NCBI RefSeq assembly: GCF_009193265.1
Contig: NZ_VZZZ01000001.1
Coordinates: forward strand, 124,001 to 188,000
Direction: 5' to 3'
DNA length: 64,000 nucleotides
From: Marinobacter changyiensis
Lineage (GTDB): Bacteria > Pseudomonadota > Gammaproteobacteria > Pseudomonadales > Oleiphilaceae
The position numbers were made by a program, and so were the translations under genes. Under the pieces are notes generated by a model. It was not told the origin of the DNA. It did no database searches and saw only the letters and a list, made by a program, of their open reading frames with translations. Shown piece after piece: positions 58,612-64,000 of the stretch. Each line of letters starts with the position of its first letter. Positions within the stretch are counted from its first letter, which is position 1.

Positions 58612-60237
58612 ATGAACACAATCTCTCGCTTAGTACTCGCGGTTACCATGAGCTTTATCCCTCCCGCATTCTCGCATCAGGACACCATGAATGAAGGTCA
58701 TACCCATAGCACCGGGGATGACATCGGCACCGTCAATTTTCAGGCCGACTGTGATGACAGTGTGCGCGCTGATGTCGATCATGCACTGGGCATGATGCAT
58801 CACATGATGTACACCCAGGCCCGCGCCGAGTTCGACGCCATTATCCAGGCCGATCCCGACTGTGCCATGGCCCATTGGGGTGTCGCCACGTCGCTGTTCC
58901 AGCCATTATGGGGCACCACTCCCAGTCCTGAGGATATCACCCGGGGTCGCCAGGCCATCGAGCAAGCCCGTAACGCGGCCGAAGATGAGCGTGAACGGCT
59001 GCTGATAGACGCAACCGCTGCGTTCTTCGAGCCGGATACCGACCAGGTCCGGGAACGGCTGGCCGGCTGGATTAAGGGTATGGATAAGGCCTATCAAGCC
59101 TTCCCGGACGACGCTAACGTCGCTACCCTTTATGCCTTGTCCCGCTTGACGCTGTCGCTGTCCGCCGAAGACCGCAAGGCACTGCACAACGAAGCAGAAA
59201 AGGTACTGCGTGGGGTTTGGGAGACCGAGCCCACCCATCCCGGGGCAGTGCATTACTCCATACACGCCACGGATGCCGATGGCCGCGCTGGCAACGCCAC
59301 TGAAATTGTGGACTCCTATACCGGAATAGCCCCCAGCGTTCCCCATGCCTTGCACATGCCGTCTCACATTTATGTGCGGCTCGGGGACTGGCCCCGGATG
59401 ATTGAATGGAATCAGCAGTCCGCAGACGTGGCGGTCGATCACAAGGTCGATGGCGCCACGTCGTTCCACTACATTCATGCCCTTGATTATCTGGTCTATG
59501 GCCACCTCCAGCGGGGTGAAGACAGCGCCGCACGCAGCGTCTGGGAGACCGCCCAGGCCAACGGACCACATCAGGCCAATTTCCCCGGCGCCTTCCACCT
59601 GGCATCCATCCCCGCAAGGTTGGCTGTTGAGGAACGGGATTGGGAGGCGGCCGCCGCCATTACCCCCCGTGCTGTCGACTATATCAGCTGGGACAAGTTC
59701 TCCTGGCCCGAGGCTCTGAGTTGGTTTGCACGCGGGCTTGGGGCTGTCCACACCGGAGATCTGGACGCCGCCCGCACGGCCGAACAGCGCCTGGAGACTC
59801 TGGTGGAAACCGCCCGGTCCGCGGCCGATCCGCGTTTCTCGACCTACATTGAGGTGGATCGGAGGATCCTTGCCGGGTGGATTGCGCAGGCCCAGGGTGA
59901 ACCAGACCGTGCCATCGAACTGATGCGTTCCGCCGGGCAGCTGGAAGCCAGCGTCGAGAAGCATCCGGTCAGCCCCGGAACCCTTCTCCCGCCCTACGAG
60001 GCGCTTGGCGACCTGCTACTCGCCCTGGATCGCCCGGCCGAGGCCCTCGAGGCCTATCAGCAGTCCGATCGCACCTGGCCAAATCGGTATAACACCCTGG
60101 AAGGAGCGGCCCGAGCGGCCGATTTGGCCGACGATACCGGATCCGCCGAGCAGTGGGCCCGTCGACTGCTGGAGATAGCCCCGGAAACAGAGCGCGACTC
60201 GATCGAACGAATACAGACGCTGTCTGGGAGAAGCTAG
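58612..60237 (+). CDS. Secreted TPR protein
   Basis: 541 aa. Signal peptide MNTISRLVLAVTMSFIPPAFS, then a His/Met-rich segment (HQDTMNEGHTHSTGD). The body is a helical solenoid: VDHALGMMHHMMYTQARAEFDAIIQADPDCAMAHWGVA, EPTHPGAVHYSIHATDAD, PHALHMPSHIYVRLGDWPRMIEW, then LGAVHTGDLDAARTAEQ and PAEALEAYQQSDRTWPN. It belongs to a family annotated only as TPR repeat proteins of the HMPSHIY type. Possibly metal-related from its His-rich start; unproven. Confidence 0.75.
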   Translation: MNTISRLVLAVTMSFIPPAFSHQDTMNEGHTHSTGDDIGTVNFQADCDDSVRADVDHALGMMHHMMYTQARAEFDAIIQADPDCAMAHWGVATSLFQPLWGTTPSPEDITRGRQAIEQARNAAEDERERLLIDATAAFFEPDTDQVRERLAGWIKGMDKAYQAFPDDANVATLYALSRLTLSLSAEDRKALHNEAEKVLRGVWETEPTHPGAVHYSIHATDADGRAGNATEIVDSYTGIAPSVPHALHMPSHIYVRLGDWPRMIEWNQQSADVAVDHKVDGATSFHYIHALDYLVYGHLQRGEDSAARSVWETAQANGPHQANFPGAFHLASIPARLAVEERDWEAAAAITPRAVDYISWDKFSWPEALSWFARGLGAVHTGDLDAARTAEQRLETLVETARSAADPRFSTYIEVDRRILAGWIAQAQGEPDRAIELMRSAGQLEASVEKHPVSPGTLLPPYEALGDLLLALDRPAEALEAYQQSDRTWPNRYNTLEGAARAADLADDTGSAEQWARRLLEIAPETERDSIERIQTLSGRS

Positions 60238-60245
60238 GCCCATCA

Positions 60246-60271
60246 GGGCGGGAACCTTCAGGTTCCCGCCC
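60246..60271 (+). terminator. Hairpin between convergent genes
   Basis: GGGCGGGAACC-TTCA-GGTTCCCGCCC, an 11-bp perfect stem with a stable tetraloop, 9 bp after the TPR stop. No T run. Confidence 0.75.
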
Positions 60272-60317
60272 CGATGCCGGTTTCCCTGTGAGCCCGATAA
60301 ATCTGGCTCGAACAAGA

Positions 60318-61175
60318 TCATCCGGAGCTGCGCGGGTCGGGCGTCTCTTCATCAAGCCAGGTGCCGCAGTGTTTACAATATTTGGCGTCGACTTCATGGC
60401 GATGTTTACCGCAGCCCGGGCAGGCTTCATCGGAGTAACGTTCCGCGCGCAGGGTGCGAATCACTTCCGCGGAAAAAACGCCGGCGGGGAGCGCGATGAT
60501 CGAGTAGCCCGTAACCATGATCATCATGGAAATGAACTGGCCCCAGGCCGTCACCGGCGTTATATCGCCATAGCCCACGGTTGTCAGTGTCACGATTCCC
60601 CAGTAGATGGATTTCGGAATACTGGTAAAGCCCGCTTCGGCCGGCTCAATGAGATAGAGAAAAGAAGAGAAGATGGTCACAACCATCAGCACTACAAACA
60701 GAAAAAGCAGGATCTGGTGCCGACTGCGAACCAGGGCGTCCAGCAGCAGACGGCCCTCGCCCACTATCGTCATCATTTCCAGTACCCGAAACAGACGTAG
60801 GGTCCGCAATAGCCGCAGTACTACGAGAGTCTGGGCACCCGGGAACAACAGCGCCAGCCAGGTAGGCAAGACGGCCAGTGCGTCGATAACGCCGTAAAAG
60901 CTTCTCAGGTAAAGCTTCGGTTTCTCCAGGCAATAGATGCGCAGGGCCAGCTCAATGGTGAACAGCAGCGTTATGCCCCATTCCACAATGTAAAAAAGCT
61001 CCCCGTAGCGGGCGTGATATTCCGCAACGCTGTCCAGGAGAATGATCCCGACACTGAGGAATATCAGCAACGCCAAGAAAACATCAAAGCCCTTGGCCAG
61101 GGGGGTATCGGATTCGAAAATGATCTGAAACAGATGTGTTTTAATTCCCAGGCCACCAGGCTTTATCGTCGCCAT
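60318..61175 (-). CDS. Voltage-gated-type potassium channel with C-terminal zinc ribbon
   Basis: 285 aa from the ATG at 61175. Six transmembrane helices with an S4-like segment (VVLRLLRTLRLFRVLEMM) and the selectivity filter TLTTVGYGDITP between the last two helices. After S6 (IIALPAGVFSAEVIRTL) the cytosolic tail ends in a zinc ribbon CPGCGKHRHEVDAKYCKHCG. This is the KvAP/Kch-like ion-transport family. Gating input of the ribbon is unknown. Confidence 0.88.
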   Translation of the reverse strand: MATIKPGGLGIKTHLFQIIFESDTPLAKGFDVFLALLIFLSVGIILLDSVAEYHARYGELFYIVEWGITLLFTIELALRIYCLEKPKLYLRSFYGVIDALAVLPTWLALLFPGAQTLVVLRLLRTLRLFRVLEMMTIVGEGRLLLDALVRSRHQILLFLFVVLMVVTIFSSFLYLIEPAEAGFTSIPKSIYWGIVTLTTVGYGDITPVTAWGQFISMMIMVTGYSIIALPAGVFSAEVIRTLRAERYSDEACPGCGKHRHEVDAKYCKHCGTWLDEETPDPRSSG

Positions 61176-61317
61176 CCGAGCTGCCTCTCTAATATGCCGA
61201 GTTGATAAGCACAACGTCCTAAGCTTAGATTAACAGATCATCCGGAATTCCGTATTTCGTGGCGATTCGCCTTCCTTATCGACACAACGCCATTGAGAGA
61301 AGCTGCGATGATGCGCT

Positions 61318-61337
61318 CAGACAGGACGTTTTTGTCC
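61318..61337 (+). promoter_or_regulatory. Conserved leader with GGAC/GTCC hairpin, copy 2
   Basis: CAGACAGGACGTTTTTGTCC, equivalent to 27784-27802, at about the same distance from the start codon of the paralogous gene. Confidence 0.5.
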
Positions 61338-61368
61338 TCCTGAACCATTGTATTTGAAGGAGAATTCT

Positions 61369-61665
61369 ATGAAAAAGTTCCATTCACTCGCCTTTTATGC
61401 CTTGCTCACACCGGCCATAGCCCTGGGTTCAGCTGCTTTGCTCGCCGAAGAAGGCAGCAATGGGCATCAGGATTTGGGAGAGCAGGACATGGACGCCCAT
61501 GCTGAACCCGAGAATCAGAACTCTGAGCTACACGAGGAGTCCACCAAGTCCAAATACAATTCAGAGGACGCAACTGGCACAACTGACTCGGAAACGGGCG
61601 ATCAGTCTGGCATGCAGAAAGAGGATCATATGGAATCTTCGTCGGATAATGGCATGGACGAGTGA
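61369..61665 (+). CDS. Small secreted acidic protein, paralogue of 27834-28130
   Basis: 98 aa from the ATG at 61369, with AAGGAGAA upstream. Signal peptide MKKFHSLAFYALLTPAIALG; the mature part is acidic and probably disordered (DMDAHAEPENQNSELHEEST, KSKYNSEDATGTTDSETGDQ). Same length, same leader box and same downstream PRC-barrel remnant as the other copy. Confidence 0.65.
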   Translation: MKKFHSLAFYALLTPAIALGSAALLAEEGSNGHQDLGEQDMDAHAEPENQNSELHEESTKSKYNSEDATGTTDSETGDQSGMQKEDHMESSSDNGMDE

Positions 61666-61667
61666 CC

Positions 61668-61720
61668 TGATCGGATCTGAGCTCAAAGCCAATCGTGGCG
61701 AGCGCGTGGGTGTGTCGGAT
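61668..61720 (+). pseudogene. PRC-barrel remnant, copy 2
   Basis: Frame SDLIGSELKANRGERVGVSD, stop: the first strand of the PRC-barrel seen at 28115, then cut by the YfcE-like debris. Confidence 0.5.
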
Positions 61721-61730
61721 TGATCAAACC

Positions 61731-61905
61731 GGCAGTTCGATGATGTCACCCGCCACACCGTCTTCGGTCACCTCCAGCCGCCCTACCGTGATCGGCAGGG
61801 TAAAGCGCCGGGGCCGGCGTGCAGGATCACGTCCGAGCCCTTTAATACCTCCAGGGCTTCGGGACGCATTTTGCTATGGGTATCTGCGATGACGCCGATT
61901 TGCAT
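61731..61905 (-). pseudogene. YfcE-like phosphodiesterase remnant with internal deletion, copy 3
   Basis: Start MQIGVIADTHSKMRPEALEV, and tail PRRFTLPITVGRLEVTEDGV, are joined at CCGGCG, the same place as in 29743-29937. The frame is lost here. Confidence 0.85.
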
Positions 61906-61927
61906 GGTTCTGCTAGCGATTATCGGT

Positions 61928-61980
61928 CAATGATGCCCACCCGGCCCATGCACATGGCCGTGCGCTAGCTCTTCCTGATC
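61928..61980 (-). pseudogene. slyD-like FKBP 3' fragment
   Basis: TCAATGATGCCCACCCGGCC and ATGGCCGTGCGCTAGCTCTT equal 39268-39320, the last ~17 codons of FKBP copy 2. It follows the YfcE remnant as slyD follows yfcE at 32.7 kb. Confidence 0.75.
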
Positions 61981-61982
61981 GG

Positions 61983-62061
61983 CCCGAACCTCCTCCAGAA
62001 AAAGTTGAATAAAATTACCGCGAAAGGGCAGGCCCCAGTAATAGAGTTCGTAGTCCTGCAT
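61983..62061 (-). pseudogene. gst 5' fragment
   Basis: Nearly identical to 47207-47285: the first 26 codons of the GST gene (MQDYELYYWGLPFRGNFIQL). The leader to 62136 is also shared. The body of the gene is replaced by FKBP debris. Confidence 0.85.
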
Positions 62062-62136
62062 TGTGACTCTCCCACACTGACAGTTGAGAAGATAACTGCT
62101 GTGTGGAAGTGTAGCGCACAGGAAAAGACCTGATCC

Positions 62137-62295
62137 GAAAGCCAGGTCTATTCAACTCAATGCCGCTGGTTTACCAGCCTGGTTTCAAAAGCCGACAATG
62201 TTAAGCCTGCAAAGAAGTTGATTGATCGGAGCAGTCGATATACAGGAAATAGAGACGAACCAGGGAAACAAGATTACGAGGGTATTGGCCTGGAC
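62137..62295 (+). pseudogene. rlmF 3' fragment, copy 3
   Basis: Parallel to 47361-47520, but its last bases and the rlmF stop have been deleted between two CTGGAC repeats. The frame therefore runs into the MOSC gene. Confidence 0.85.
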
Positions 62296-62325
62296 GAACT
62301 GGGCTACACCATTGAGGACTTTGAG

Positions 62326-62853
62326 ATGAGTGACAATTACATGATCGAAGGCGGCATCAGCAATTCCGGTGGTCAGCTATTACAAACCCTGTTCGACACC
62401 CTGCCCCAAACCGGCCGGGTGGAATGGATTGGTATCCGCCCCGCCCGTGGTGAAGCCATGGAAGCGCTCGATAGCGTAGCAGTCACACCCGGCAAAGGCC
62501 TGGATGGTGACCGATTCAAAGGCCGCGAGACCAGCAAGCGGCAGGTGACCCTGATCCAGAAAGAGCACCTGCACGTCATCGCCTCCTGCTTGCACCGGGA
62601 GTCCATCGCACCCGAGGTTTTCCGGCGCAACATTGTGGTGTCTGGCCTGAACCTGCTGGCCCTGAAAGGCAAAAGGTTCCGGATCGGAAATGTGGTGCTG
62701 GAATACACAGGCCTTTGCCACCCCTGCAGCAAAATGGAGACGTCGCTCGGGCCCGGCGGTTACAACGCCATGCGCGGGCATGGGGGTATTACTACGCGGG
62801 TGGTTGAAGCGGGTGACATTGCCCTTGGGGACAACGTTCAGGCCTGCCCATGA
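62326..62853 (+). CDS. MOSC-domain molybdenum-cofactor-binding protein
   Basis: 175 aa from the ATG at 62326 (62341 also possible); the longer frame from 62218 is a fusion with rlmF debris. RVEWIGIRPARGEAMEALDSVAVTPGKGLDGDRFKG is the MOSC entry, FRRNIVVSGLNLLALKGKRFRIG the core, and the cofactor Cys is in [18 protein letters not shown], with MRGHGGITTRVV near the end. MOSC proteins carry sulfurated molybdenum cofactor for mARC/YiiM-type reductases. This copy appears complete; three broken copies lie at 8335, 13938 and 47577. Confidence 0.85.
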   Translation: MSDNYMIEGGISNSGGQLLQTLFDTLPQTGRVEWIGIRPARGEAMEALDSVAVTPGKGLDGDRFKGRETSKRQVTLIQKEHLHVIASCLHRESIAPEVFRRNIVVSGLNLLALKGKRFRIGNVVLEYTGLCHPCSKMETSLGPGGYNAMRGHGGITTRVVEAGDIALGDNVQACP

Positions 62854-62870
62854 ATTGGCGAATTGGGAAC

Positions 62871-62967
62871 AAATAAATCTGAAGATCATGTAGCCAGCCT
62901 CCCATAGTCCGTCTTCGGGAGTAGGCTGGTAGTTGGCAAAACAAACCTGCCACTACAGGAGGCTGAC
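62871..62967 (+). ncRNA. Candidate IS110 bridge-RNA region
   Basis: Non-coding left end upstream of the transposase with hairpin 62894-62930 and the internal loop ATAGTCCGTCTTC. Four related copies of this hairpin exist in the window (42999, 53106, 58440, 62894). Their outer stems are kept while loop bases vary, which fits a structured guide RNA. Length is shorter than known bridge RNAs, so part of it may extend beyond. Confidence 0.45.
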
Positions 62968-63981
62968 ATGAGTCTATTCTGCGCCATTGATCTTCATTCC
63001 AACAACAGCGTTGCCGTCATTATCGACGCTCAGGACAACGTCGTTTTCCAGCGACGTCTGCCAAACGATATTGAGGTGATCAAAGCGGCACTATGTCCTT
63101 TCCAGGCGGAGCTCCACGCCGTCGCGGTCGAATCGACCTTCAACTGGTACTGGCTGGTAGATGGCCTGCAGGCTGCCGGCTTTGAACTGATGCTGGTCAA
63201 TCCTCAGGCCGTACAGCAATACCAAGGGCTGAAGCACACCGATGATGTTTCAGACGCCCGTTGGTTAGCCAACCTGATGCGCCTGGGCATCTTGCCGACC
63301 GGTTACATCTACCCCTTTGAAGAACGCACGCTGCGAGACCTGTTGCGTAAACGGCTCCTGCTGGTTCGTGAGCGGGTCATGCATCTGATCAGTGCTCAAA
63401 GTCAGATCTGGCGGTCCACCAGTCAGCGGGTCGATAGCACCGAGCTCAAGCGAGCTCAACCTGAACTGCTGAAGGTCTTTGATCACCCCAATTTACGCAG
63501 GGCATTGCACTGCCATCTGGTGATGATCCGCACTCTGAACGAACAAATTCAGATGCTGGAACGACAGATCAGCCAGCAGATGCGCTTGAACAAGGCATTT
63601 CAGATGTTACTGACCGTCGATGGCGTCGGTCCTACTCTGGGTTTAACCATCGCCCTGGAAACCGGCGACATTACGCGCTTTCCCACCGTTGGACGCTATG
63701 CGTCCTACTGTCGCTGTGTGAACAGTCAGCGGCTGAGCAACGGCAAAGCCAAGGGGCAGAACAACACGCGTAACGGAAACAAATATTTGGGATGGGCGTT
63801 CGTTGAATTGGCCCACAGCATCATCCGGCACAACAAGACGGCGCACCGGTTCTACCAACGCAAACGAGCACAGCGCAATGGTGCCCTGGCAACCAAGGCT
63901 CTGGCCCATAAAATGGCCAGAGCCTGTTACTACGTGATGCGTGACCAGGTGCCTTTTGATCAAACCAAACTCTTTGCCTGA
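62968..63981 (+). CDS. IS110-family transposase
   Basis: 337 aa; AGGAGG upstream. The N-terminal RuvC-like DEDD domain has Asp8 (CAIDLHSNN), Glu55 (AVESTF), Asp93 and Asp96 (HTDDVSDARWLANL). The C-terminal Tnp20 domain has LLTVDGVGPTLGLTIALETGDITRFPTVGRYASYCRC and RLSNGKAKGQNNTRNGNKYLGWAF, whose Ser is the candidate nucleophile. It ends MARACYYVMRDQVPFDQTKL. It looks intact. A C-terminal relic of a relative is at 29057. Confidence 0.92.
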   Translation: MSLFCAIDLHSNNSVAVIIDAQDNVVFQRRLPNDIEVIKAALCPFQAELHAVAVESTFNWYWLVDGLQAAGFELMLVNPQAVQQYQGLKHTDDVSDARWLANLMRLGILPTGYIYPFEERTLRDLLRKRLLLVRERVMHLISAQSQIWRSTSQRVDSTELKRAQPELLKVFDHPNLRRALHCHLVMIRTLNEQIQMLERQISQQMRLNKAFQMLLTVDGVGPTLGLTIALETGDITRFPTVGRYASYCRCVNSQRLSNGKAKGQNNTRNGNKYLGWAFVELAHSIIRHNKTAHRFYQRKRAQRNGALATKALAHKMARACYYVMRDQVPFDQTKLFA

Positions 63982-64000
63982 TGACGATTTGAGTGTGTGG

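Larger units (their letters stand above)
62871..64000 (+). mobile_element. IS110-family insertion element (right end cut by window)
   Basis: Left boundary inferred at AAATAAATCTGAAG by comparing three copies. A ~97-bp non-coding left end carries a strong hairpin (CCAGCCT...AGGCTGG, 62894-62930). The transposase follows at 62968-63981, and the right end runs past 64000. In IS110 elements this left-end position usually encodes the bridge RNA. No terminal inverted repeat is visible, as expected. Confidence 0.85.

Noticed and set aside
62218..62325. N-terminal 36 residues of the long MOSC reading frame
   Set aside because: This stretch is rlmF 3' debris fused in frame by a deletion between CTGGAC repeats; it is not part of the MOSC domain.

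Overview
The window reads as a chromosomal stretch of a gammaproteobacterium. Gene content (RadD helicase, RlmF, TrxC, HigBA, LTA-synthase-like sulfatase, sll1863-like periplasmic protein, many Marinobacter-type small secreted proteins) and moderately GC-rich coding DNA suggest a marine, Marinobacter-like organism. This is an inference; no rRNA or tRNA was seen to confirm it.

Layout. 1-9.4 kb: the 3' end of a PQQ sugar dehydrogenase, an AT-rich gene-free tract, a secreted GlcG/HbpS-type heme-binding protein, a GMC oxidoreductase with a small exported partner, a CAP protein, a selenium-binding/methanethiol-oxidase-like protein with a membrane protein, and broken genes (methyltransferase, NADAR, carbohydrate-binding protein). 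9.6-24 kb: a KAS III-like enzyme with a large N-terminal extension, small exported proteins, a HAD hydrolase, a two-gene unit (666-aa unknown plus NAPE-PLD-like metallo-hydrolase), a GCS2 ligase/deacylase pair, and a three-gene membrane/periplasmic unit divergent from a TetR regulator with matching operators. 24-42 kb: periplasmic coiled coil, LTA-synthase-like sulfatase, XRE/MmyB regulator with a divergent membrane protein, higBA, a phosphodiesterase and SlyD-like FKBP, OsmC with a divergent GlxA-type AraC regulator, a methyltransferase, radD, an enolase-superfamily dehydratase, a second FKBP copy and gamma-glutamyltransferase. 42-64 kb: rlmF, Mut7-C protein, thioesterase, trxC, GST, a NYN/LOTUS protein, an MCP, an M14-type deacylase, coiled-coil and TPR proteins, a CadC-like regulator divergent from a tautomerase, a K+ channel, a MOSC protein and an IS110-family element running off the right end.

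The dominant unusual property is gene debris between intact genes. Pieces of rlmF, gst, MOSC, yfcE-like phosphodiesterase, slyD-like FKBP, the NYN gene, the metallo-hydrolase gene, trxC, nrdA/nrdB, a DUF4174 gene, LysR and cupin genes lie scattered, often next to each other in new combinations. Many carry internal deletions whose endpoints are 5-7 bp direct repeats. Two complex duplicated blocks (gst-rlmF tail-MOSC at 47.2-47.8 kb and 62.0-62.9 kb) have decayed in complementary ways. Interleaved with the debris are at least 17 copies of a short dispersed repeat (core GTCCCGGTTTTC, with two kinds of upstream arm), one dead REP-associated tyrosine transposase, and at least five IS110-related relics, including a non-coding deletion derivative carrying both ends.

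These features point to a recombination-active accessory zone. The functional genes are mostly envelope, stress, redox and detoxification functions, several arranged as regulator/target divergent pairs.
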